Made by a program: the position numbers and the translations under genes
Part shown: one piece after another, positions 36,001 through 47,628 of the stretch
Numbering within the stretch: position 1 is the first letter of the stretch
Layout of the letters: each line of letters starts with the position of its first letter
Notes under the pieces: model-generated
The model's database searches: none
The model's input: the letters and a program-made list of their open reading frames with translations, nothing else
What the model was told of the DNA's origin: nothing
Source of the DNA: Syncephalis plumigaleata
Taxonomy: Eukaryota; Zoopagomycota; Zoopagomycetes; Zoopagales; Piptocephalidaceae
Assembly: GCA_025201365.1 (NCBI GenBank)
Contig: JAIXMF010000018.1
Location: 62,001 to 126,000, forward strand
DNA length: 64,000 bases
Direction: 5' to 3'

Positions 36001-36991
36001 GGATCATGTGGGGTATTGTGGTTAGTACACCATTCATCTCAATCAAAATGGTAACTTACTTGCTATTATACACAGAGATGCGTTAATCGTGTGCCATAGT
36101 GTGATTAGTATTCCGTTTATTACGATCACAATGATAACTTACAAACTGTTAGACAGAGACAAACGTGGAGCATACGCCATATAATAATTAGTACTCCATT
36201 CGCTGTAGTCATAAATGATAACTTACCACCTGTCGTATACAAGTGTACGTGAAGCGTGCGCCAGATTGTTATTAGTACATTCACAAATTACCGTAGAATG
36301 GTAACTTACGCTCTATCATACAGGAACATATATGAATCATGTATTGTATAATAATTACTATCTTGTTCATTGCAGTTGGAATGGTAACTTACTTTCTATC
36401 ATACAGAAGCATACGTGAATTGTATGCCATGCCGTAATTAGTATACCATGCATTGCCGTCAGAGTAATGACTTACACGCTATCGTACAGGAACATATGTA
36501 GATTGTGCGTTACATTGTAATTAATACGCCGTAAGTTGCAATTAAAATGGTAACCTACCTCCTATCATACAAGAATATATGGATTGGGTAAAAGGTTGTG
36601 GTTAGTATTCCATGCATTACGATCAGAATGATAACTTACTTTGGCTTGAGAATGACATCACACATAAAATTTTGATTTATATTACAATTAGCATAGTGCT
36701 TGTTATGGTTAACAGAATAGCCTACCTTCTTCTTGAGCTACCAAATTAATAGACCGAATAAACATTACAGTGCGATTAACATGTCAAAATAACCATTTAA
36801 TATACATGAACTCACGAGCTATCGGTAGCCATCGGTGGACAATGAAACAATAGACAATGATTAGTACATCAATTGATAGGGTCATGGCCAGACATACCAC
36901 GACGATCCAAGGCGGGGCTAGCTTCAACGACGACCAGACTGGCGACAGCGACAACGGCGACGGCAATAGCGATAACAGCAGAGAACTTCAT
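33052..36991 (-). CDS. MEG2: secreted micro-exon gene with about 40 micro-exons
   Basis: Forty-six exons, 134 residues. 36898-36991 (signal peptide MKFSAVIAIA..., ending SPALDRR), 36816-36818, 36726-36737, 36640-36644, then 3-nt exons whose left ends are 36559, 36476, 36393, 36310, 36227, 36143, 36060, 35977, 35895, 35812, 35729, 35646, 35562, 35493, 35409, 35328 (6 nt), 35245, 35163, 35080, 34998, 34916, 34836, 34753, 34669, 34585, 34501, 34417, 34335, 34252, 34169, 34088, 34005, 33926, 33843, 33760, 33680, 33597, 33513, 33430, 33348; then 33269-33270 (CA) and 33052-33217. The single codons start E,R,K,S,V,F,Q,W and end with four Gln in a row, then G,W. The last exon encodes the same block as MEG1 (GHHQVD...SLFLGTTTTSIS...). 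Lengths of matching exons differ from MEG1 only by multiples of 3. Secreted peptide precursor inferred; function unknown. Confidence 0.82.
33271..36639 (-). repeat. Tandem intron/micro-exon cassettes of MEG2
   Basis: Forty-one head-to-tail units, mostly 82-84 bp (range 69-86), each with GTAAGTTA or GTAAGTCA, a CTGACCGTAAT-like motif, TACTAAT, and TATGATAG before the coding triplet. Some distant units are nearly the same: those ending at 35163 and 34088 (both TTT) share the text AAAGTACTAACAATAATATG and beyond, and those at 35080 and 33760 share AGCATGGCGTATAATCCGGG. This records duplication of whole cassettes, each adding one codon. Confidence 0.9.
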
Positions 36992-38149
36992 GTTGATGTT
37001 GACCTAGTGGAATCGATAAATAGATATGTTGACTAGAACGATAATATAAGGCAGTGGTATATACGAGTAGTGATAGTAGATAGTATTAACTAAAACAGAA
37101 TAGAGTAGAAGAGTGAGTATGAAGATGACAAGCTGAGTGTACCAAAAAGTGATCGATTTATAGCCGAGATGATAGTGATGATGGCGGATATTCCTAGTGA
37201 GCATAATAAGATGGTCATAGACCACAGTCAGACTATTTCCATACAATACTCTCCTCTGCACATGGATTGCACTCGGAATGATGGAACATCCATCAGACTG
37301 CACGTTTACCATGGCATCCATGTGGATATTGACCAGTAGATGTGACATTCGCTAGTGAATCACGTCCACTTCAATTGGTTTACTTTTGTCGATGACTGAT
37401 AGCGACATAGCCAAGCCTTTAATCTGCTACTTATCGGTAGTACACCGAGCAAGCCAGCACCAATTAGATAGGGGAGTACGCATCGGCATGTCTCTATCAA
37501 TTACCAGTACATGCAAGATGTACAGGAAAGCAAAGTAGCGGATGAACAGTACATGTCTCTGGCATATGGCTGCATCATTAGTTGTACGGGAATCAACTAG
37601 TAGCACTCGCGTAGTATTCCTGTCTCGACATAAGCGTACAACAAATGACCGTTGAATTCGCATATCAATGTCATTGCTATTCGTAAATGTCAGGCGACAT
37701 TAAACTTGTCAATTGATCATCTCCAGACTAGAAGATATGCATATGAGACTGTGCATATGAAGAGAGGGTTGGCAATTCGTATGTTTATTCGTGATATCGA
37801 ACACCTTAATAGTTTAGAAATACCTGCTCCTATTAGTGCAACTACGTAGACATCAATCAAATGGCCAGAATATATATCGTATCACCATTATCATTGATAG
37901 CTATCGATATATTCGGTGAATGATGCACGCGTACACTTGCATCAACTGGTATTGCTTGTTTGTATCGTACATCCAGATATATCGACTGCTTTGTATTGAT
38001 TGATTGTACGATGATATTATTACAATAAGTGTATTGATTGTTGTATACATGACTAGTGTATTATGGAATGAATAGTAGTAGTAGTAGTAGTGAGTGGAAT
38101 AGTATGTTTATTCGTACGTAGTCAATATGCGAGTGATCATTGACGGATA
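36992..38149 (-). promoter_or_regulatory. MEG2 promoter and first copy of the duplicated upstream block
   Basis: On the minus strand TATAAAT (37156-37162) lies 166 bp before the MEG2 ATG in the same context as in MEG1. From about 37430 the sequence matches MEG1 upstream DNA (for example TCTAATTGGTGCTGGCTTGC beside CGGTGTACTACCG against TCTAATTGGTACTAATTTG beside CGGTGTACTACC). No gene. Confidence 0.6.
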
Positions 38150-38880
38150 CAATGAACAGACAAATACCAAATGACAGGTAGTATTAGTGTAGTAGCACAC
38201 CGAGCAGATGAGTGCCAATTAGATGGAGGGATACATGTCAACCTGTTTCTGTCAATTGTTGAATGCAGTGCGAATGCATCATGCGAGCAAGCAGCGTTAA
38301 TCTGAATTGTCAAGGTCGTTTGATGTATGATTGCAGTATCATCACGATGATCCCCTTCGCATGAACGTACGATAATTGAACAATGATGTAGCATATCAAG
38401 TCATTGCTATTGGTTTATGCGTGCAGCTAGTGAGAGTAATCAATAATTGCTATCATTTGACTGCATCCAGATGGACAATATGCATATGGATGTTGGTTAA
38501 AGGAAGAGGCAATGTGAAAAAAGATGTCTACTTGTCTAATCATTATGGTGATTGACGAAAATGAATGGTGAATGTCTGGCATGTTATGTTACCGTATGAA
38601 CGGGAAAGTGCGTGAGTTTACACTTTACTGCTATTCCAGTAGCTATCGAGATATCCCATCGATGATGACGCGTACACCTGTTATAACCATTATGACTGGC
38701 TATATTCTATTGAAATGATTGTATTGAGTATCATGTGTATGAGTATAGGTTGACATATTTATTCAATAAATGATTGAATGTAAATCAATCCATACCACGA
38801 TGATGACATTGTATTATTGCATTCATTATCATCGACGTAATGATCAATTGAACATAAGCATGCTAGCCAATGCAGTATTT
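38150..38880 (-). pseudogene. Remnant of a third MEG locus (upstream block plus last-exon scrap)
   Basis: A second copy of the upstream block, in the same orientation as MEG2 (matches: TCATTTCAATAGAATATAG..CCAGTCATAATGG; GATCATTACGTCGATGATAA). At about 38756-38783 it contains TCATTTATTGAATAAATATG, the last bases of the MEG terminal exon, which MEG1's own upstream region lacks. It looks like what is left after loss of a third tandem gene. No micro-exon cassettes remain. Confidence 0.5.
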
Positions 38881-39350
38881 TTTATTGTTTGGAAAAAAGC
38901 AAATCTCTTACAACCCATCATCGTTTGTATGGTACCTTAGTTTTCGTTCAGATAGATTGCTTGTAAATTATTGGAATCAAAGGTGTTCTTGGTAACAATC
39001 ATTCATCGTTGATAGCCGTACATTGCTAAAATGCCATTGTAATCAAAACAGAATAGCATGCTGTATTTAAGTTTAGATATCATAAATAAATACGGAATAT
39101 CACTGTGATTCGTATGCCATTAATGGCAGGTGAAACGTGTAGATATCTTATTACACGTTTTCAGCAATGCAAAATTTACTATTGCGGATACTATCATGGT
39201 CGGAGTAAGATGAAGTAAATTGCAACAAGAAAGAAAAAGCGCAAATCCGTAGAATATAAGAAGCGAGCATTATTATTTCACGCTCATGTCAGTCATTTAT
39301 TTATTTATTTCGCTTACCCATTTACTATAACGTCAGATATTACAAATAAC

Positions 39351-40611
39351 ATGCGCCTCTTGTTTTGCCATACTACGCTAGCGATAACCACAATTGTGGT
39401 ACTGGTATCCTATGCCACACAAACTCTAGCGATTCGTGGTGGTCTCACTGGTAATTTAATTGATGTTCAGAACGAGTATACAGCCCTAATACAATTACAC
39501 GTTTGCAGGAGGACAAAATCCCGACTCATATGCGCGTAGATACATGGATCAAGTAGCAGCAAAGGAAGGACTGTCAAAGCCGCGCTGGTATGAAGGAGGT
39601 ACCGCTTATATCAGCTTCGCCAGAGTCAATTACAATGGGCAGTCTGGATTTATGAAATGCGCCCCAAACAATGACGAGGAAAAGGCGTTCGAGGTAGGTG
39701 TAATGAATGTTACCTAATACTAGCGTTTAATTCCTGTACAAAGCTACTAATGGCCGCACGGGAAATACTCACGGGATCCTATGCAGCCTATCGCGATCTC
39801 GTAGCGTACCCGTTAAAACGTATCAGGATTAATACGGGTGACGTTAGATTCGATGGAAACTGCTACGTTTATCGTTACATTAATGGTGTTACGCTGGAAG
39901 ACTATTGGAAGGGAAAACTCTACGCAGAGCGTCTTCCTATTCTCAATCAAATCATGCCACAAATAATTCAAGGTGAATTGTCAGCAATAGATTGTGCGCC
40001 ATATATATATTCTAACTTGATTTCAGGTCTCATCTATCTTTATAATGCGGGTATTAGACATATTGATCTACATCCGGGAAGTAAGTGTTAACTCAATGGT
40101 ATTACAACTATCTAACACATATGTAAATGTAGATATTTTCATAAAGAAATCATTTTTTGGTAAAATGAGTATAGTTATAACGGATTTCGATGTGATAGGG
40201 CTTATCCCGGATAATAAGAAGCTACTGGACCTTAATACTACGCCAACGGCAAACCTCGGTTTCTCAAGTGAATATGACTGTAAGGATTTCAATTTCGCGT
40301 CTATCATGTATATTTTCAACAAAGCGGATGTAGACACTGGATCATTCCTTCAAATCCCTCCGCCCGATAAACGTAATAAGATAGAGAAGTATTTGGACTC
40401 ATTGCTTCCTCGTACGTTTTTCAAGCGTACTGCTAAAGCAAACCTTATGCAAGCCACAAATGCTTTTATTTCTCTCTCTCGGGTACATTACATAGCAGAG
40501 AACAGCCACGACTGTACAAGTTTCATATTTACATTGAAGGAGGTCTATCCTGACTCGATTAGACCTGCTAACAACGCAGCTACCGTCAATCCTCCTAATG
40601 CAGCGCAGTAA
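39351..40611 (+). CDS. Secreted protein-kinase-like protein
   Basis: Five exons (39351-39450, 39509-39693, 39744-39972, 40027-40080, 40133-40611), 348 residues. The N-terminus is a signal peptide (MRLLFCHTTLAITTIVVLVS...TLA). The rest reads as a small kinase fold: SGFMKC supplies a candidate ATP-anchoring Lys; an Glu-rich helix EEKAFELLMAAREI follows; the catalytic loop is HIDLHPGN, with both Asp and Asn kept; the metal motif is DFD rather than DFG (ITDFDVIGL). No glycine-rich loop is clear. No transmembrane segment beyond the signal is obvious, so secretion is inferred. It sits alone between the MEG2 duplications and MITE copy 5, in the accessory part of the window. It could be active or a pseudokinase. 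Confidence 0.75.
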
Positions 40612-40761
40612 CCTACCCGGTAACTATAGGTTATACGAGATTACAATGATAATCATAGACATTACAGTTATATTGTTGTCATTTACTGGAATGAATAATA
40701 AACTTGATTACCATTTGATGATGATGATGATGATTTCATAGGCACACATACATCAGCACTA
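40612..40761. other. 3' flank of kinase-like gene
   Basis: AT-rich, with a GATGATGATGATGATG run at about 40718-40733. No gene. Confidence 0.4.
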
Positions 40762-40996
40762 CCCGACTTTTCCAATCAATTTACGCAGTTAGCCATTCGC
40801 TTTATGAATAAATAAGAGTTATGATAATAAAACTTACGTATTTGGATGCGGAAGCGATAACCTTCAACTGTTAGGGCCATGATAACTACTCAATAATGAT
40901 AGCAATGCGATGATGATGTTAACAATTGTGCAAGATTATTTATTAATAAACACAAAAGTTAATGACTAAAAGCGTTAATCGGTTGGAAAAACCCTG
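40762..40996. mobile_element. MITE copy 5, left end worn
   Basis: 235 bp. The right end GGTTGGAAAAACCCTG then TA is intact; the left end (CCCGACTTTTCCAATCAATT) is diverged. The body is close to copy 1 (TACGTATTTGGATG.GGAAGCGATAACC; AATGCGATGATGATGTTAAC). It lies between the kinase-like gene and HSF. Confidence 0.7.
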
Positions 40997-41240
40997 TATT
41001 TTTATATTTTTTTGTTTCTGCTTTCTCCCTCAGCGAACCACCAATCTCTAGCTCAACTTTCTACATTCTTTCATTGCTGTTAGAACATTTATTTGTAGTA
41101 GCTGTAATATCACTATTACGACGTCTTGTGATCCCTTTATACTACCTGTCTATATTACTAAGACAAGCGTATTTTCGAATGACTTGGCCGAGTATTGTCA
41201 TAACATTTTAGCTTACGATTGCCTTTTTCTTTCCAACAAT

Positions 41241-43874
41241 ATGAATCGCGACGATATTGTCTCTGGAACAAAGCGTTCCACGCCATCACCTCCACTTTTG
41301 ACGAATAAGAGTGTGAAACGCCGCAATATTACACCTAAACAAACTGCTAGAACGGATCATACCAGCAGTGAACTACTAGTCAATGGCGTTGAGAATAGTG
41401 GTCAGAGTGTAATGACAACGGCAGAGGCAAATACCGGTCACACAAACCAATCGTCACTGGTGTCGACGGCAACAACGTCAGCAACCACAACAACCGCACC
41501 GACCAACGCACATATGGTTAAGTCTAATGGAAACAGTCTCGTACATGAAGGGGCAGTTCCAGGCTCTCGAGTTGATTTACTAGCCACATTGCGTCGACGA
41601 GCAATGCCAGCTATTGCTCCAACAGTAGGGAGTATTCGATCTACCGGATCTACCGTAAGAAATGTACCTAGCTTTCTTAACAAACTCTATGGGTAAGTTA
41701 ATGATGCTACTACTAATACTAATACTAATACTAATAATAATAATGCTGAATTAGGATGGTAAATGATGAATCGTCTAATCATCTCATACGCTGGTCCGAT
41801 TCGAACACGTCGTTTATAGTTACTCGACATGAAGACTTTGCTCGTGAGGTTTTACCGCGCTTCTTTAAGCATGGCAATTTCTCGTCGTTTGTTCGTCAGT
41901 TAAACATGTATGGATTCAATAAAGTGCCGCATATACAACAAGGCGTACTTGCCGCTGACTCGGAGGACGCCGAACAATGGGAGTTTATGAATCCGAACTT
42001 CCGGCGAGATCAGCCCGACTTGCTGTATCTCGTTCAAAGGAAGCGTGGTCGAGTATTATCAGAAATCCAAGCGGCTAGCACATCTAGTAGCGGTAGCGGT
42101 AACATAAGTGGTGACAGTAACAATGGTGACGCAGCAAATGGTGGCAATTTTAGCGGTAATCGATCGATTGACCTGCATCATGTATTACAAGAATTGGCCG
42201 CGGTGAAGAAACATCAACTGGCGATTAGTGAGGATCTTCGAGAGATTCAATACGAGAATCGACAGCTTTGGAGTGAAGCTGTTGCGGCGCGTGAACGACA
42301 CGAACGTCAACAGGATACCATTGACAATATCCTGCAATTCCTAGCATCTGTATTTACTTCGGAAAAACGACGACGCGGCATTTACTCTCGTGGTGGCAAT
42401 GGAGGCGGCAATGGCAATGGAGGAAGAAGACGTTTGCTATTAGGCGATCGTAACACGCAATACTCGGATGACGAGGCAGACATAGATGGCGTATATGGAT
42501 TAGACGGACCTAGTAGTGAAGCATCGGCTATTCTAGATGAATTCAATAGACAACGACGCAATAGATCCAAGGCGAATAACACATCGTCACGTCATTTGTC
42601 ATCTGAAGCAATATCGGATTCGATAAGTGATGTCATTAAGCGGCATACTAATAAACGTGCCGAGCATTCGACGGTCAATTCGGAAAAGAATCCTTTATTG
42701 CCAAATACCACCGGTAATCATGGTAAGTCACCTAGTATATCTTACTATTTATCAATTGTTAATTGTATATTGACAAATGCTAGATTATACGAATGCAACA
42801 AACGCTGTTGCAAATGCTAATCCATTCCCAACACCATTGACGGATAATCAGTTGAAGCTACTCAATCAATGGTTATTAGCCAACATGGCAGCACCATTAC
42901 CAGCAACACAGAACACGTTAAATGACTATGCATTACTTGATGCTGCGGCCAATGCAAATTCAAATACAAATGGCGCAATCGCTCCTTCACCCGCTGCGGT
43001 AGATAATAACACATCGACTATACCTGATTTACTTTCGAATCCTGCTGATCAAATGGCATTAGTGAATAATGCAGATGCGTTCACTCCTTCATTCGATAAC
43101 ATTTTAGGTACTGGTAATTTATTAGCGAATTCAACACAAACATCACCTTTATCAGAGCTATTACCAAATGTTATTACTCCTGCTCCTACAACAACAACAA
43201 CAGCAACAGCAACAACAACTGACAACATCACTGATAATAATAGTAGTGCAGCAATACCAACATCGACAGAACCTGATATAGCAAGTATTACAGCTGCTAT
43301 TCAAAACGCGGCATCGATTAACAATGCTACACAAGCACCTGTATCCACAATAGCAAATTACGACAAGGCATTCGCGTCTGGACTCTTACCATCGGTGCAG
43401 CGTACACAGGAGATTAACACGGAACTCAATCAGTTGGATAGTAGTATTTTAGCATTAGTAAAGCAACTGGGACTTGATCCTACTACAGGTAAACCATACC
43501 AGCTGCCTAATGATGTTCATCATGGTACGTCATCTGCAACGACGACGAATATCACGCCTAATATGCAACCACATCCCTCGCCATTATCACCAGATCTATT
43601 ATTGCCTACAATGAATCAGGATGCTAACTTACCCATCAATACTAATAGCACAAATCCTAATGCTACGGTAGCGTATAACGAGGAGGAAGAGGAAGATAAC
43701 ATGGATCTAAGCCAATTCCTACAAGTATTAGAGAGTAGCAATCAGGATCAATTGTTTGATCTGTTACCCAACATGACAAAGGATACATTGTCTAATATCA
43801 CCACGGGAGACAATCATACAAGCAATGCAAACAAGGAAGCATTCACCAATTCAATAGATACTAATAAGAAATAG
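41241..43874 (+). CDS. HSF1: Heat-shock transcription factor
   Basis: Three exons (41241-41692, 41755-42722, 42784-43874), 836 residues. Start chosen at ATGAATCGCGAC, the first Met of the frame. The winged-helix DNA-binding domain (about residues 143-250) begins VPSFLNKLYG-MVNDESS and has LIRWSDSNTSFIVTRHEDFA, VLPRFFKHGNFSSFVRQLNM and YGFNKVPHI, the complete HSF recognition helix. A heptad region (HHVLQELAAVKKHQLAISED onward) serves trimerisation. The C-terminal half is Asn/Thr/Ala-rich with acidic patches (NEEEEEDNMDLSQFLQVL), like an activation domain. Lacks the receiver domain of Skn7. Likely regulator of the Hsp70 gene at the other end of the window. Confidence 0.93.
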
Positions 43875-43998
43875 ATTGCAATAGGGCATTATATAGATTA
43901 TTAGATAATCATTTACTATTGAATCATTTACTCGTATTTTAAATGTAATAAATTTATTATATATAGTATGAATAACAAACAAACACATATGTAATTAA

Positions 43999-45049
43999 TC
44001 AAAGCTCAATTGATGCATCTGACATTACTTCCTCCTCATCCTCATCCTCGTGATTAGTTACGATTAAAGTTGAATCTACATTTGTATTTACTGATTGGCC
44101 ATAATCAGTATCATCCTGTTTATCATTTGCTGTAGTAGTTGCTGTAGTAGTGATTTCCTCATCTTCCTCTTCATCAAATAAAATCCATTTCTGTGATGAT
44201 TGACGTGTCTTCTTTCTAAGCATTAATCCTTCATCTTCCTCTATAATCTCATGCGTATTATTACCACCATTACTATTAGTGGTAATCTCAGTTGGTTCAA
44301 TGGATTCCATTGTTATATCATTGTTTGTGGCTGTTTGAACATTCATTGTGGTAACATCATTAGTGTCCACTTCATTGACATCATCTCTGTCTTCATCTTG
44401 ATCTTCTATCGAATGATTTGTCATATCTTCTTCCATTGTCATGTCAGATTCATTCGCTACTGCACCACGCGCTTCAGCTTGCCATGTTTGCAAATGAATC
44501 TTATAATTGCACAATTAGTAGTGGACAATACGCGTGTATCAACGAATCATTTACCTGCATACGTCGACTATGGCAGATCTTCTCGGCACGTAAAGTAAAT
44601 TCACGAAATCCATAACGTGGATAAAGACGGTGTGCCCACATCTCATAGAAACGCAATATCTTCTTCAAATCTTGTGCCTAATAATACGCGTCAATATTAG
44701 CTGTAACGCTACGCTAGTCTATCTACTCACTCGTGCTGCTGGTCCTTTTTCACCACTTAGTTTCACGCGTTTAGCGTGTAATTTAATCCATGGTAATCCG
44801 TTCTCGCTCAATAGACTATGATAATACAAAGTTACTAAGAAATAAAAAGATAAAATAAACGCGTGCATTATGCTTCATTTACCGATCGGAATTCAACTTG
44901 GCCATAGGTCGACGCGTTGTACTAGGAGTAGGTTCCTCGACTGGTGCCGTAGTTGTAGTACTAGCTGTTATTGATTCTACTTCAGTAGGCTTATTAGCCA
45001 CAGCAGTCGACACGTCATAACTATCGAGTGGTTCATAGTCCTCGTCCAT
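43999..45049 (-). CDS. TIPIN: TIPIN/Swi3/Csm3 replication-fork protection factor
   Basis: Four exons (44883-45049, 44731-44815, 44555-44677, 43999-44499), 291 residues. The Swi3 domain (about residues 54-130) reads RLLSENGLPWIKLHAKRVK, LSGEKGPAARAQDLKKILRF, YEMWAHRLYPRYGFREFTL and RAEKICHSRRMQ, the family pattern. TIPIN pairs with Timeless/Tof1 to stabilise stalled forks and pass checkpoint signals. N-terminus and C-terminal half are acidic and low complexity. The start lies 91 bp from the divergent dolichol-kinase start, so the two share a promoter. Confidence 0.88.
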
Positions 45050-45140
45050 TGTGAATAAAAGTAAAGGAAACAAGAAAAGAAGTTACACTAAATAGCAATA
45101 CTGCATTATTTCTTTCCTCTTCTTGTTTGCTCTCGTCATT

Positions 45141-47530
45141 ATGATACATTCTACTATTTATCCTATTCTAGTGGAGACACTACTAATATCAGGAGCATTT
45201 TGGACTTCCCTCGGTCAATTAGATACTGAACAAATAACGAGACATTCAACCGAGTTCTATAGTATGTAACAATAAGGAAATAAATACATAGACTATGGAA
45301 TACTAGACTAAATCAATACGTGTATATAGTTGCTAAATTACTCGTTTGTTTAACCGTATTGACGACTATTCTTCTAAAGAGTAATGACCACTTCTGGAGA
45401 ACAAGGTATTGTACGCAATAATAGCAGTAATATGTGAGTATAACAACTGTAATAGTTATCGTAAAGCACGCGATGTTGGACTGGCCCTTGGAAGTTTGAC
45501 CGTGCCTCTAGTTCTATCTGTATTAGTGATGGAACACCTATCTTCTACATCTTCCCAGTCAGTAACAGGTAGTTATGATTGAATAGCTCTATCACAACGA
45601 ATAATACTTGACACTAATGGATATATACTAGATTACTTGATGGCATTATTTGAAATAAGTCTTGTTAATGGTATTGTATTTCTATTCTACATGATGTTGA
45701 TGCACTCCATACAATATGCGTTACTCTACATTTTACTACCAACATTGCTCATACTCGTTCTATCGCCTATACAACAATTGTTACCTTATACACATAGTGA
45801 GTATGAATCGTGTATTAACATGTATATCAATAATTAATGATAATCAATCAATTACATTAGTTATGCCTATGAAATGGAGCATTAGTATTCCTCCTGTGTA
45901 TTTGATATGCTTAATCATTCTACCTAAAGTGTTCTCGAGAAGCTTTACACTGGGTGAATTGGCTGTTATAGTTCAGCCATTATTGTTACTGACAATGGAT
46001 GTACTATTGGTTACTGTATGTATTCAAATATTTAGATAGTTATCGAGTAATAGCTAAATGGTAACATTTATGATATGGATATGTGTAACACAGATGGGAT
46101 ATACCGTTGACATTCATCGACCGGCTATATTGGTGTTTCTAGAGGCAGCCACCGTTGGTATGATAGTCTATGCCGTTCTACTCATTCCTATACTACCATG
46201 GAATAGTACTGGCAAAGCAAGAGTAACAAGCACCACGAAAATACCCATTGAATACAAGTGGACTAATACTCGACTAATGTGCTACTACGTTGGATCACTT
46301 ATCATTGCCGGGCTAGTTATTATGCCATGGGTATCCATGCATATCGGTCAGCATCCAATTCTATGGTAGGTATTCTTACATTACTATGTAACATGTTGAC
46401 TATAAGCATCACTATGCCATTAGGGTAGTTGAATTCCTACTATTAGACAAGACACGACTATTACTTTGTGCATTCTGGCTTGCTTGTATTATCATGGCGG
46501 TGTGCATATTCAACTATCTCGATAATAATACGAGTACTACTAGTACTAGTGCCAGAACAAATGAGAGTAAAACTGAAATGCCCGTAATACGTACAAAAGC
46601 ACAGCTTTATCTTAGACGTAAATTCTTTCATGTCCTTGCAGTAGGCATGTTTATACCGGGTATACTATTTCAAGTGAGTTGAATGACAGTACAACTATAG
46701 CCATACTAGTTATTCATTATGTGTATTGGTATGATAGCCTCAATTTATGCATCTAGCCTTTTCTGTTGCTATTTGTGCATTCATGCTCACTGAATACATA
46801 CGTTGTATGCGTATTCCTCCCTATGGAGTGTCGCTCCATGAGTTTCTAATTCGATTCCTCGATCATCGTGATCAAGGTCCTATTATTCTGGCACATGTTT
46901 ATCTATTAATTGGCTGTGCCATTCCCGTATGGCTTCAAAGGTAATGCTGACTGTTCGACTAGTAATATATATGTATGTAATACGATTAGCTAATTATATA
47001 CAATTTATTCATCATTCTAGTAATAATACATTAGCATCATTGGCAGGTGTTATTACACTAGGTATTGGTGATGCTATGGTAAGATTGTAGAATCACGTAC
47101 ACTTTATTGATTAAATAACATGCACTATTAAATAATTAGGCTTCCACTATAGGTATTCGATTTGGTCGTCATTATTTGCTTGGTACACGTAAGACCATCG
47201 AGGGGACACTTGCATGTACAATTGGTGTATGGACTAGTCTATGGTTATTTGGATCTTCTTCGGTAGGTGAACAATCATAATGAAGTCATTAAGCATGTAA
47301 TTACTAACAAGTATATGATGTAATATCATATAGTCATGGTCAATGCTTACTACATCATTGTTTATAAGTAAGTATGTTATCACTATTAAGCATACTACCA
47401 CTAATGAATATACACAATACATATACAAATTCCATTTACAGGTGTATTGGAATGTGTATCAGAACAGAATGACAATCTATTATTACCATTGATTGCCTTT
47501 AGTGTCATACAATTACAAGGGATAAAATGA
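45141..47530 (+). CDS. SEC59: Dolichol kinase
   Basis: Twelve exons from 45141-45261 to 47442-47530, 552 residues, all phases closing. Phosphorylates dolichol with CTP at the ER membrane, feeding N-glycosylation and GPI anchors. The protein is strongly hydrophobic with a dozen or more membrane segments. Family text: SRSFTLGELAVIVQ in the middle; LYLRRKFFHVLAVGMFIPG; then in the C-terminal catalytic part GVITLGIGDAMASTIGIRFG and GTRKTIEGTLACTIGVW, the CTP-binding region. At the VT/MGYTVDIHRPA junction the acceptor is GTAACACAG, the only in-frame choice. Confidence 0.93.
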
Positions 47531-47628
47531 TACTATAAGCATATGTGTGATAACCAGATGAGATTTATTCATACGTTAATTGTCAATGGGGAGAGTGATG
47601 ACGTATTATCCTTTACAGTTACGAGTTA

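Noticed and set aside
34331-36086. Several 69-126-codon frames in both strands of the MEG2 array
   Set aside because: They arise from the repeated intron bodies of cassettes whose period is often a multiple of three; their text is repetitive and unrelated to any protein.
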